From Knoxdaviesia capensis (lineage: Eukaryota > Ascomycota > Sordariomycetes > Microascales > Gondwanamycetaceae), in the NCBI GenBank assembly GCA_001510575.1, contig LNGK01000007.1, positions 2,449,593-2,513,592 of the forward strand: 64,000 bases of DNA. Direction: 5' to 3'. The notes below the pieces were generated by a model. That model did no database searches. It was not told the origin of the DNA and saw only the letters and a list, made by a program, of their open reading frames with translations. This document shows positions 46,406-57,871 of the stretch, piece by piece; position 1 is the first letter of the stretch, and each line of letters opens with the position of its first letter. A program made the position numbers and the translations under genes.

Positions 46406-47133
46406 GGTGGGAGTGTCAGCGAGAAACGGTTGATTGGCGGTATACAGAGGAGATCTGGTAAGAGAAAGGAAGAGAGGTTGAAAATTCGGTTGCTCGCCCC
46501 ACGGAATATATGCGAGCAAAAAAAAAAAAAAAAGAAAAGAAAAAAAAAAAGACCGGCAATCTTATCGATAACAAACGGCGGTCGATAAGCACACCACGTG
46601 ACACGCGGGTCCAAAACTATGTGTCCACACGAGCGTTCCTGGGCTTTAAAGTGGATCCCTTCCCAGCCACCCACTGTGATTGGCTCACACGAGCTTTACG
46701 CGCATTTTGGCGTAAGAGCGCGTGTATGGCTTCAACGACACTGACCACGGACTTTTGACTTACATGGAGCATTCTGTTACTGCTTCAACGTCGAACTTTT
46801 TCTTTCGTTCAAGGGTCATGGCTGCGTCTTTGCTTTTTTGCTTTTTTCCCTTATCTCCAGGTGACACTTTTCTGGCTGAGGGTTTAAGATTCCGTGGGGA
46901 GTGGTTTTTCTTTTGATTTTCTTCCGTCTTCCTGGTTTTCCTGCTGCATCTTGCTTCTGTCTTGCTTCCTTTTCTTCTCCGCTCACAACAACTCAGTCGA
47001 TATATTCGGAGATATCTTCGCTTCCCTCACTGATTTCTACCCTTACTCACCTTATCCAATAGCTTTTCCTTCATATCCCAAATACCCCCTTTGGCCTCCG
47101 ACTTTGGAGAGTCTCAGGCCCCTTCCTTCAGCC
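46406..47133. promoter_or_regulatory. Divergent promoter between spb1 and the cdt2-like gene
   Basis: 728 bases separate the two start codons. A poly(A)-type tract (46518-46550), which should exclude nucleosomes, lies on the spb1 side. A CCAAT box in reverse (ATTGG, 46679-46683) is followed by ACGCGC (46698-46703) and TTTTGGCG (46705-46712), which resemble MCB/E2F-type S-phase elements. The cdt2 side is pyrimidine-rich (46800-47060). Factor binding is inferred from motif similarity only. Confidence 0.5.
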
Positions 47134-49417
47134 ATGAGCAGTTCTCCTCCCCGACGAAGCGCCCCATCGCCGGCCCATGACGCCAATGCGGCTTTCCGAT
47201 CTCCGTCCCGGTCAACCAGGCGGAAGGAGAGAAAGATCGGCTCGATCACGCCCCGACGCTTTGCGCGGTTCTTCACGCCCCGGACCTCCGGCGGAAGCCC
47301 ATCGAAGTCGTCGTCGTCTAGAAAACGCCGACTGCCGCTGGATATTCTCGAGGAAGAGGAGCTGAACACCAGCCTGCCGAAACGCCGCCTTTTTGCTCCG
47401 CACGCCCGAAACGACTACGGCCACGCCCAGGCGATCAGCAAACTGGCCTCGGCGCCGGTGTTTGTGGTGCCGTCGACGCCCAGACGGGCCAAACATGTCT
47501 CGACTCCGCCATGCTCCAGTCCTAGTGCGGCTGCGTTGCTGCGCATCACCGGCAGGGACCCGACCCGGCTGGAGACGATTGACTCGGATGTCGAGGAGGA
47601 GGAGCCGCAGCCACCCGCTCCGCCGCCGCCGAGACCCGACCCGATTGTGAGATTGGTCGACCAAGGACCCCGGATCCGCCTTCTCCATCGAGAACTCGGC
47701 ATGACGTCGAGACTGGGCCGCATGAGTCTTCGCCATCCCATGCCTGGTGAGTCCAAATGGTTTTCCACGACGACGTTGATAAGATCTAACCGTTTTGATA
47801 TCTAGACATGCACCCTGTAATCCCCAACCTCTACTCCAACACCACCGACTTCGTGACGATGACAGCATTTCTTGGAGTAGCGAGACCGGAGTACCCGTTT
47901 GCAATGGCAACGGCACGATGTAAGCTACTGTGCCATCTCTTTCACACTATTTTGGGGGCTTTGCAATGTCTAACGGTGTCTTGTGTCTAGTCCCTTGGGA
48001 TTCCAAGTCGATTGTGGCTGTTGCCGAGGGTGGCGGCGGTGTTCGATTGCTCCAAGACGACGACTTCGGCGTGCCGCGGATGAAGGCATTCTGGCAAGCC
48101 CACAACAACACGACCATGGCCCTCGACATGTGCGCCGAGGGCTATATCGCCACCGGCTCTGCCGAGAAGACCGGAAAAGTGCTCGATATGCGGGGCATGA
48201 CTCCGATCACCACGCTCCGGGGCGGCCACACAAACTCGCTTCGCGACGTCAAGTTCCAGCCCGGCCCGGCCATGGGCCGTGTGCTGGCCACATCGGGCCT
48301 CGATGGCACCATCAACATCTGGGACCTGCGATGCCGCCGCGTGGCCCAGTCTATTCGCAACCCGCGGGAACAGACCGGCTTTCTCGACGCTGCAACCCAG
48401 GTCCCCTGCTTCCCTCCTGCTCTGCCGCTCCGTATCGACTCGACCACGCAGATCCGCCGGGCGGCCTTCCGCACCGGGGGCGAATCCGGCAACACCAGCT
48501 CGTCGGTCACGTCGATCCAGTGGATCCCCGGCCGCGAGCACATGATCACGTCGGCGGGCGACTTCGAGACGGTGGTGCGGCTGTGGGACACGCGCTACAT
48601 CAACTACTGCCAGCAGTGGCACCCCGTCCCGCTCGCGCAGACCGCCCCTCCGCGCGACCGCGCGTACACGCGGCCGTACGGCGTGTCCTCCCTCGCCGTC
48701 AACTCCGACGCCACGCGGCTGTTTGTGTCGAGCCGCAACAGCAGCATCTACGCCTACTCCATCCCGCACCTGATGCTGGGCGAGGTGCCGGAGCTGGGCG
48801 CCGCGCCGCCGCGCCAGCGCGTGCCCAAGCAGTTCTCGGGGCTGGGCCCGCTGTACGCGTTCCGCCACCCGGACCTGCACATCGGCAGCTTCTACGTCAA
48901 GTGCTCCGTGCTGCCCAGCAGCGTGCACGGCTGCGAGCTGCTGGCGGTCGGCAACACGGGGGTTTTCCCCGTGGTGTTCCCCACCGACGAGGCGGAGATG
49001 CGGGCGAGTGTGGCGCGGGAGACCCGCGCAAAACTGGCCGTCGCGAAGCCGCAGGAGGCGGACGCCGCGGCGGCGGCGGCGGCGGCACCCGGCGCCGCCG
49101 ACGGGTTCGCGACGCCGGTGGTGACGAACGGCACCGTGCTGCGCGGCGGGCCGGCGACCAACTCGGCTGATTTGCGGGCGGCGGCGGGGCGCGAGACCAC
49201 GGTGGTGCGGTGGACGGCCGAGGGCCACCTCGTGGCGGCGGACGACTCGTGCGTGGTGCGGTACTGGCGCTACGACCAGGCCAAGGCGGCCGAGCGGCGC
49301 GCGGCGCCTGGGGATGATCCGGTGCGTATGAGCACCGCGTGGGCGGCGGCGCCGGCGGCGGACTCGGGTGTCGTGTGGGATGACGAGGAGGATGATCCGA
49401 GTCCGATCAAGGTGTAG
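47134..49417 (+). CDS. cdt2: Cdt2-like WD40 protein (CRL4 ubiquitin ligase substrate receptor)
   Basis: Three exons, 47134-47746, 47806-47919 and 47991-49417, give 717 residues. The start at 47134 (gccATGAGC) is chosen over an upstream in-frame ATG at 46894 whose prefix looks like leader. The N-terminus is basic and Ser/Pro-rich (SPSRSTRRKERKIGS, SKSSSSRKRRLPLDI). The propeller starts at DSKSIVAVAEGGGGVRLL and has clear repeats: AQHNN-type AHNNTTMALDMCAEGYIATG, HTNSLRDVKFQPG, VLATSGLDGTINIWDLRCRR, SVTSIQWIPGREHMITSAGD and TVVRLWDTRYINY, then VSSLAVNSDATRLFVSS. Poly-Ala and acidic tails follow. Conserved DWD-type motifs (INIWDLR, VRLWDTR) suggest docking on Ddb1. In this family the receptor drives destruction of Cdt1 and of ribonucleotide reductase inhibitors in S phase. 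Assignment rests on repeat order and is good but not certain. Confidence 0.85.
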
Positions 49418-51793
49418 GTCTTTCCGCCGCGGTGAAGTCCTGGGTGGATATGGTTCTTTTCTTTCTTTTGTTTTTCTGCTCGAGACTTCCGTTGTTTTGG
49501 GTTCTGGGGGTCCTACGGGATACCTGCATACGGCGTTTGCATGTCCGGCGTTACGAGCCTGCGTTGATTTTCCTGCATGTTCCCTTTTATCATCCGCTGT
49601 CTTCGTGCATCCTTCGGGTTGCTGTTGAAGATAATGGGGATTTAGATAGTCTTAGACGAGTGTTTTATGAGAATATTAAATTTCTTGTCGTATCTTTTCT
49701 TGGTCGGTGTAGCTACAGCATGTTATTGGACCTGCGTGAAGGCCCACGCTTTCAAGCATAGACGATACCTGTGAACATGTTACACGAAGAGTGCTTGCTT
49801 GAAAGGCGGATGGATCTACTACTTGGATACTTGCTTCGGGCTATAGTGTACCATTATATTACATCTTACCGCTTCTTCCTTTTAATCTAACGGTCATGAC
49901 AAGTGCAGTACTAGGTGCCTTTACTATGATATTATTTATTACTACGATAGAGTAGTTTCCTATCATTTACCATCACGTCTATTCAACGTCCGGGGTAACC
50001 TCTCCCGTCTTCCTAATCACGCCAATTCGCGTCTGCCTCCCGCCCAAACCCGGGACGTTCATCTTGAAAACCTGGCTCCCCGAGCAGTAATCTCGTTAGG
50101 CATACTCGAGTTAGAACCACCTACCATTGGGTTGAATATAGCTGGACCAGCGGATGGCCAGCTCCGGCATCTGGGCCGTGAGCCCGCCGGCCGGAATCCG
50201 CGAATGCGTTCGGTATGGTGAGTGTAGGCCACGCCACCATGGCGGTGCTTTCAGAGATCCTGGAGGTCGTGTTCTACACTTTCCTCGCAGGCGGGACATG
50301 CATGCAGTGCCCCGATGTGTGCCGCGTATCCGGCCCGGAGGTGTCCCTGCAGGCCGATCTGCTCGATCACTCCGGTGTGTCTTTTGAGGATACTGTGGAC
50401 GTCCACCGTGGGTCTTTGCCGCTGGGAGTGTCATCGGCCACCCGCGATATTCTGGCATGTGGCGACCCCGGTGTTGTGCCGAAAGGGTCTTAGCCAGGTT
50501 CACGTCGGAGCGGGACGCAGCGAAGAAGCCGCACCAGTTACATGGAAGCACTTTGCTTCTTCATCCTGCTCCCTGCCCACGGGGAGACACGCACTCCTCC
50601 AACGGACGCGCGCGGCTCGGGAAGTGGCAGACTTTGGTCCACCACCGCGGCATCAGCTGGACTGACTGGTGTCTAGAGAATAACGCGCATCGTCTTGCGG
50701 TATGCACGCGCCGAGACACACGCACGCACGCACGCCCCGCAACCTTGAATTGACATGACCACGTCTTCGGCCGGCAGTTCCAGGGATCGTTTCTGGTGAT
50801 GCCGGCGCCGTCAAGCCCGGGTACAGTCCATAGCGCAACGGCGGCAGACGCAGCTGAAACGGTCTGCTCAACTGTGTTACGCAGAGCAACGATCCATGTG
50901 CTGGAGAGTGAGAGCCTCTGCGCTTTAGCCTTGGGGGTATCGGATGTACCTCCGGGCCGGACATTCGATGGCCATTCTCCGTCTGCAGGGCTCTTCTAGC
51001 GGAACGGTGAAGCGACGGAAGGATGGGGACGAGGGGGGGAGGCGATATTTTGAGGTGTGAGGTCTTGTCCTGGGGGTTCTATTAGGAGGGGTAATTTGGT
51101 GGTTGCACCAAGGCGAGCTCTACTAAGGATGTGCCAAGGAGAAAGATGTGTTGAGAGGAATATCAGATGGGGGACGGAGGATATTTATAGGAGAACGGCT
51201 CGGGCATGGGGATGGATCAGATAATCAGTCGTGAATCACGGTGGTGGGCATGGGCCCTCACTTATGAAGTATCCTGATTCACTCTAACAGCCACTTACTA
51301 CCAATGACAAGCAGACACAAGCGAAGCCACCTTACATGCGTATACACAAACGACAACTTGGACAAACATGCAGAATATGTACGATTACCCCCAGCCACGA
51401 TCCAGCCAAAGGAGAAGAAAACAAGAGAACTCTATAGAGAACTGCTCCCTCATTTCAACGAGGAGAACATACACAAAAAAGAAACATACGACGAAAAACA
51501 GCAGTTTTGATCCCAGATGCTCCAGCCAGAAAAAAAACGGAAGAAAACAGAGAACGAGAGGAGAAAGGAGGGAGTATAGTCCTCGCAAGAGTAAGAAGAA
51601 GAGAAGAAGAAAACAGTCATAGAAACGAGGTCCGAGTATAAAACAAACAAAGAAAGAGAGATAGGTCTTGAGATGGTGATATAACTGGTATACAACATGT
51701 ACCGACAAGTCGGGAGGGTGGGTATCCGGCTTCGAGACGGAGTTCCAAGGAGGAGAAGAGAGAGAAACATAAAAGAGAACAACCACAGAACGA
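49418..51793. other. Convergent spacer with a GC-rich island
   Basis: The first 700 bases are T-rich 3' sequence. An AT-rich part follows (49800-50000), then a GC-rich island (about 50100-51000) with overlapping ORFs of 92-146 codons on both strands, none with recognisable motifs. An ACGC run lies at 50718-50737. From 51380 to 51690 the plus strand is purine-rich, as expected for the 3' UTR of the minus-strand transporter gene. Confidence 0.5.
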
Positions 51794-53486
51794 TCACACC
51801 GCGATCGGCTGCCTCGACTCCGGCGCCGCACTCTTATCCTCGGCACCGTCATCGTCGTCGTCGTGGCTCTCGTGGTTGATGAACACGAACGACAGGAACA
51901 CCACCGCCGCGCCGATCCAGTACAGGAAGCTCGAGTACTGCCCGTACTGGATCATCTCGCCGATCAGCGACACGGGGATGGTTAGCGAGAGGCCGACGGT
52001 GACGACCAGCGGGGTGGTTAGTAGCATGGAGTAGGCCCATGAGATGTCGCTGACAAACGAGGAGAGCGAGTTTCCCTGTTGTGTTGCGTTGTGTTGGTTA
52101 GAGACGTGGTTCTGGGGTCTTGCGTTTGGGGGTCAGAGGAGTTAGGGCAACTTACGATGACGATGGCCCAGATCTTTCCGGTCGGAGGCATTTCAAACTG
52201 TAGGCGCAAAAAGAGGAAACATCACGTTAGAACAAGACATGATACACATTGGGCCACAGCGCCACTGGCTGAGGCATAGAGGGGGGATACATACAGGCTC
52301 GACTCCGGTGAAATGGAGGAGAATGAAGCCCGGCCACAGGCAGAGCAAGTTGAAAACACCCACAAAGCCAAAGAACAGCGGCATGTTCACACGGTCCTCG
52401 TTCCCCACCCGGCGCTTCATGAAGGTCACGTACACGCCGTAGATCATGGCGCTGAGGAAGGCCATGGCGTCGCCGACCGCGATCTGCGTGCGGGTCTTGT
52501 GCGGGAACGAGCCGCGGTTCTCGTCGCTGGACCCCGACAGGTCGACCGACGAGATCAGGATGATGCCGACCAGCGACGAGAGCACGCCGAGCAGCTTGCG
52601 CACGGTGAAGGCCTCGACGCCGACCAGCGACCCGAAGGCCAGCGTCCAGATGCTGCTGGTCGACGTCAGCACGGTGGCGCTGCCGACGGACGTGTACTCG
52701 AGGCACGCCGACGAGAAGTAGTTGGCCAGGAACCACACAATCGAGAACTCCATGCTGACAATCATGGTCTCGCGCAGCGTCAGCTTGTCCTCCTTGTCGT
52801 CGATGGCGGTGTCGATCATCTCCAGCTCGCCGTCGTCGCCGCTGCCGCCGGCCAACAGCCGCTCGCCGGCGTCGAGGTCTTCGGGCAACTCCGAGTCTAT
52901 TACCGACGGGCGGCCGTTCCACGCGTCGACCTGCTCCTGCCACGCGCCGCGCAGGGCCTTGTTGGCGCTGGAGAAGCCGTGCTTTATTAGGTACGATATC
53001 GACATGGGGATCAGGTTGATGGCGAAGATCGACGTGTTTGCGTAGACGACGAAGAACGGCTTGTCGTAGGAGTGGTCGGAGAAGATGTACTGCGGTGAGA
53101 ATGAGGGTTAGTTGGGGTCGACAGACCGTGTGATAATTGTCGGGGATTTGCGCAGCTGGAGCTCTGCATCGGGTCAAGTAACGTACACTCGCCAGGAAGT
53201 TGGACAACGTCCACAAGAACACGGTCAGCAGCAACAAGCTGATTCCTAGCGTTCGCCGCGCCACGCCGCCCAGGCCGAGTGTCGACTGCCACGACGATAC
53301 GGTGGACGGGGCGCCCGACAGGGTGGTTGAGTGCGACTGGACCGACGGCACCTGGTCGGCCGAGTCTGACAGCGAGCGGCGGGCGTCTTCGTGGGTCGGC
53401 ACCGACACATGGTGGCCGCGGCCGTCGGACTGGTGGTGCACGTGGGCCGGGCTCAGGTCCACCGGCAACATCGGCTCCGGCGCCAT
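51794..53486 (-). CDS. SLC35/EamA-type (DMT superfamily) membrane transporter
   Basis: Minus-strand exons 53486-53187, 53089-52295, 52197-52156 and 52075-51794 give 472 residues. The 42-base third exon encodes FEMPPTGKIWAIVI and joins phase 0 on both sides. After a polar N-terminus (about 75 residues) come hydrophobic segments: LGISLLLLTVFLWTLSNFL, FFVVYANTSIFAINLIPMSI, ETMIVSMEFSIVWFLANYF, SATVLTSTSSIWTLAFGSLVG, KLLGVLSSLVGIILISS, AMAFLSAMIYGVYVTFM, LFFGFVGVFNLLCLWPGFIL, MLLTTPLVVTVGLSLTIPVS and SSFLYWIGAAVVFLSFVFI. That is about ten helices, with an acidic cytosolic loop after the second. The pattern matches yeast Thi74/YML018C and animal SLC35F5. Substrate is unknown and it may be vacuolar or Golgi. 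The C-terminus is acidic (DDDDDGAEDK). Confidence 0.9.
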
Positions 53487-55771
53487 GGCTTTATGTGGGT
53501 GGCGGCAGCGGTGCCGGGGGACACACACACGGACGTACGGTTGCCGGGCGGGTTGAGGGTTCTTCGGCTCTTCGGGGTGGGTTCCGGAGAAGGGACGACG
53601 GCGAAAAGAGGGGGGGGAACACCAACGACTAAGCTTGTTCCTGTGTTGTGCTCTGCCCTAACCGGGGGATTTGTTGACTCTTCAGGGCCCGTCGGGGATG
53701 TGCGAGCTTGTGTGAAGCAAACAATCGGAAGAACCTGCAGCCATGTAACGAGACGAGCAACGAGATGCGGCCGGAACGGATTCGGGTAAAGTCCGCGCTG
53801 GTGGAGGAGGCTCGCGGTTGAATGTCGGCTTTGGTGATGGTTGCTGTCGCGTGCGGCGATGGAAGGAGCGACGGTATCGGCGAGATATGCTCATGTATGA
53901 GAGGTCGTCAAATTGGGAAGGAGGTCGGAGTTGAAGATCGGTGAGGAGGCGTGCGGAAAGAGCAGAAATAGGCGCAGAAATTCAAGTGCAGAAGAAAAGA
54001 AGAAGCGAAGACTTCAAAGTTTTTGCTCGGTGAACCTGACCTTACATACATTACTACACCCAACGGGTACTTCGAACTACTCGGGCCTGGGTTTAGGGGT
54101 GATGACGACGCAGTCCATGCTGTATCTGGAGTGGTGCTGGGCGGTGGACGGATCCCTGTAGCAGCCGGACGGTGGCTTCTTTAGGCGTGGTCGCTCACTG
54201 TAACGCTCTTCATGGGGACCGCTATCACGAATCCTTCAGTGGGCTACTCCACGGGATGATTTGGTCGATGAAGAGAATGCTGCCGTTTGTAACTTTACAG
54301 CAGCGGAACTGCGGCACAATCGATGACGCAGAACGGAAGACAAATATCACGAAGATTCTAACCTGCTTCGAAAAACCTCCCTATCTAAGGTTACATAATG
54401 CAAGATGTGCAGGTTGACTTCATTGTAGAAGAAAGCCCTCGAGGATGTGACATGTCCCAGCAAGGAAGGAGCGAATCTATGGTGATCCACCGGCAAATTT
54501 TGCGCCTTCCAAGAAAAAAACAGCAGCTAACTCTGAACTAGCGGACAACATGACCAGCCATTTTCGATCTGATAAGCAGAGACCATCACCATCCATTTCC
54601 GTCGTCCCAGGTTGGTGATTAACCCGTACCCAGACCCGAGCACTCGCGGTCTTATGTACAAAGTGTGCGTCCAGTCTGTACATATGTATGTATGTACAAG
54701 CAACGCTGTTTTGTTCTCTTCGCTAAACTTTCCTGAGACGGCCAGTGTTGCAGTGATATTGTGGCCTCTGAGGGTGGGTTGCTCTGGGATCCTCTATCAT
54801 TGCGGTGCCAGAGTGTGTGCAAGCATGTGCCAAGCTGTGAGCCTTTTTTTCTGCTTTTTTTTTTCTGTGCTGTTTCTCGGCGGGCTAGGAAAGACGGGTC
54901 CATGGACTCTGCTAGCCGTTTAACTCCACTGCCTGGTTGAATCTCCAGCCACTTCGTGACCTATCTCCGTGTTGATCTGGACATGGACACGTCAAGGGCC
55001 TGAGATTGGGGATCAATTACAGAAACTGTCTAGAACACTACTGGTAGATTTTACAACACCAATTACGAGGACAGCCGCCAAGGCAAGGGCCATTCACAGA
55101 AGCACCGGCTCTCCAAAACAGACTTTCTGATCTAGAACCCTAAAGAAAGCGATATCGGCACCCGGCAAGCAGCGGCAAACTTGACCAAAAACCAGACACC
55201 AACTCCCAACACAGGCAGTCTTGTGAAAAGCGAGCAGGAAGTAACAGAGAGGCAGAGCGATGAGTTAAAAAGAAAAGGTTCAGCAACCCCGTAACCAATA
55301 AAGTAGGATGTAAAAAGCAAGTCAAAAGTGTAGGAAAAAAAGATGCAAAGACGCAACGGCGGACAAACTCTATGTACATTGACTTTGTGTGTGGGCTGCG
55401 TGAAAGACGGCCGTGAAGCGAGAGAGGAAGAGTGTCTTCACGCTCCACTGCAATGCTCGTCTAGCCGTGGCGCACCACCCACAGACAACGCAAAATCAGA
55501 ACGCAAGAACAGACAATCAAGCACAGAACAGACGAAGACAAAGAAACAGATAAGACCCATAGGATATTAGTAGCCCTCCCCCGGATTCCCTAGCGGAGAA
55601 GAGAGAGAGAAAGAGAGAGAGAGTCAGTGAGACCGGGACAACCAGTCCGAACTACCTCTCCCTCCCCCCCCTCTCTCCCCGCTCACACCTCATCATATAT
55701 CATCGCGGTTTTTGCCAACGACCCCAAACACAGAACAAAACCAAACAAAACGACCAAGCCGACACCACCGC
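53487..55771. other. 2.3 kb spacer without recognisable genes
   Basis: Upstream region of the transporter gene and downstream region of ypt7. An AC run lies at 53519-53530. A T-rich tract (54844-54866) and an AGAGA-rich tract (55598-55624) are present. ORFs are short and carry no family signals. Confidence 0.55.
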
Positions 55772-56836
55772 TTAGCAGGTGCAGCTGTCACGGTCGTTCT
55801 CGATGTGGATGTTGATGGGATCCTGGAAATCGCCGCTGAACTCCTCCGACTCCTCCTGGGCGAGGGCGTTCCGCGCAATGACCTCGAAGGCCTGCTCGAC
55901 GTTGATGGCCTCCTTGGCGCTGGTCTCGAAGTACGGGATGCCGCCCTTGGACTGGCAGAACGTCAGCGCGCGCTTGTTGGAGATCATGCGCTTGCTCTCC
56001 TCGACGTCGATCTTGTTGCCCAGCACCACAAACGGGAAGTTCTCCGGGTCGCGCGGCGACGCCTGGATCAGGAACTCGTCGCGCCAGCTGTCGAGCGCGT
56101 CGAAGCTCTTCGGGTTGTTGACGTCGAACACGAGCACGCAGCAGTCGGCCCCGCGGTAGAAGGCCACGCCTAACGACTGGAACCGCTCCTGGCCGGCGGT
56201 GTCCCAGAGCTGGATACAAAGCATGTGAAATTAGCTAAACAAGGAACAAGAGGGACTTTCCGGCAAGGCGCACGGGAAGATATGAGGCCAAGGTTGGACA
56301 CCACTCTCCGGACAGCAAAGTAGTCTCCTCCGGTGAGTGGCCTCGCCCAACGGTGCTGTGCCCGCACTCTGTCATACCTGCATGGTGACTTGGCGGTCAT
56401 CCACCAACACTTCGCGTGTCATGAAATCCGCTCCGATGGTGGCCTTGTAGCTAGCACTGAACTTCTTGTTGACCTATGGAGAGAGAGCAAAGACAACATT
56501 GACCGTCAGCGTCATCGCGATAAGCGTGGTCGATCGATGTTACGGGTAAGGCTTTGTATTCGTACATATTGGTTCATCAGACTCGTCTTGCCGACACCGC
56601 TGTCTCCAAGGATGATGACCTGGTGGATGAGAGAAGAGATAGCAACAGTCAGTATATGCTTGTCTTCCTTTTCGGCCTTAATACAACTCATAGCAGCTTG
56701 GAGCTTCAGCTTGGAGCTTCAGCGATTGCTTGTTTTATATGGACACCAGCTGCGAGAACTGTGCTGTGAAGCGCCGTCACCGTAGGCAACAGGATGTTCG
56801 CTATACCTTGAGGAGGACCTTCTTTCGAGACGCCAT
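55772..56836 (-). CDS. ypt7: Rab7-family GTPase Ypt7 (late endosome/vacuole fusion)
   Basis: Minus-strand exons 56836-56807, 56619-56566, 56473-56378 and 56209-55772 give 205 residues, a typical Ypt7/Rab7 length. All four joins are phase 0. Motifs: P-loop GDSGVGKT (15-22), TIGADFMTREV (switch I and Rab family motif), WDTAGQERFQSLGVAFYRGA (switch II, Rab7-type), NKID (GTP base), ETSAKEAINV (SAK), and the C-terminal CTC that receives two geranylgeranyl groups. It works with the HOPS complex in homotypic vacuole fusion; the Aspergillus ortholog is called AvaA. The first exon holds only ten codons, as is usual for fungal Rab genes. Confidence 0.97.
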
Positions 56837-57871
56837 GGCTGCGAGCGGGAGAGTAGGACAAGGAGCGTGTCGAAGCAGGTTATACGTTATAGATATCCGA
56901 AAGATAAGCTGCTGAACAGAGGTTTGAGAGTCAGAATGAGGAAAAGAGAGGAAGTTAAAAGGTCAAGATTAGATACAAGGCTGGGGGGAAGATAGTAGAC
57001 GGAAGAAAAAGACAAGCCAGTAGGAGCAAAGGTGATGTCACGAGACTTCGAGACCTGAGCAACCAATGCTGTTCGTTGCTGGCCCGCCGTATAGTGTATT
57101 TTTGGTCTCGGGGTATACCGTACAGCAAATGAGAAAGAAAGACGGTAATGCGGTGTGAGTGAGAGAGAGTGAGTGAAGCTGTCGTTAAGGCTGCCGCGTT
57201 GTGGAGAGCGTTTCATCAACAAAAAGAGCCAACGAGCGAATAGAAGAGATTCGGACCAAGAGGAAAAAAACAAACGGGAGTCACTTTTCCCTCCTTCCTT
57301 CCTTCCTCTCCCCACTTCCAAAGGCGGACTCCAATCTTAAAAACCAGAAATGGAAGAGGCTGATAACGGGTGAAGATCTATGGGAGGCACAGTATTATCG
57401 TGAGTGCGCACTGTGTTTAGGCGTGCCTTTTGGCTGTGATATGCCTGTAGTGATGGCGTCAGCCCGGTGATTTGTTGCGAGTAGTGGCAGAGGTAGAGGG
57501 GGGAATAGCGGGCTGGAGCTATAAACACTGTATTTCCCCCTATAACATGATCTAGCTCATTAGTATTTGTACGTTCGCTGGTGCTCAGACGCTTTCAGCA
57601 GACCAAGACGTTGCTGCACATCATCTATATACAAACACACACACACGAGATTTCCGGACTTCATGGAGCATACCAGCCGTTGTTCGCCGGTTATGTACAT
57701 CCCCGGCACTTCTCCGGACTCCTGATCCACTCCGACTCCTCTCCTCCCCCTGGCCCCGCGCTTCCGAACCCGACCCCCGACCCGCGCCCCCGTGTCCACC
57801 GCGACCTCTCCTCCCCGCCACTGCCCTCCCTCCCGCTCCGTGGATGCTTGAACAGCATCCGGGCATGCCAA
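56837..57871. promoter_or_regulatory. Divergent promoter region between ypt7 and the ChlI-like gene
   Basis: About 1 kb between two start codons on opposite strands. It holds a T/C-rich leader-like patch on each side (57286-57312 and 57700-57850) and an AC run (57636-57646). No specific binding site can be named. Confidence 0.5.

Noticed and set aside
47987..49228. Minus-strand 413-codon ORF opposite the cdt2-like gene
   Set aside because: Arg/His-rich antisense shadow; the plus strand carries clear WD40 repeats.
50111..50551. 146-codon minus-strand ORF and overlapping plus-strand ORFs
   Set aside because: Both strands are equally open in a GC-rich patch, with no recognisable domain and no supported splice structure.
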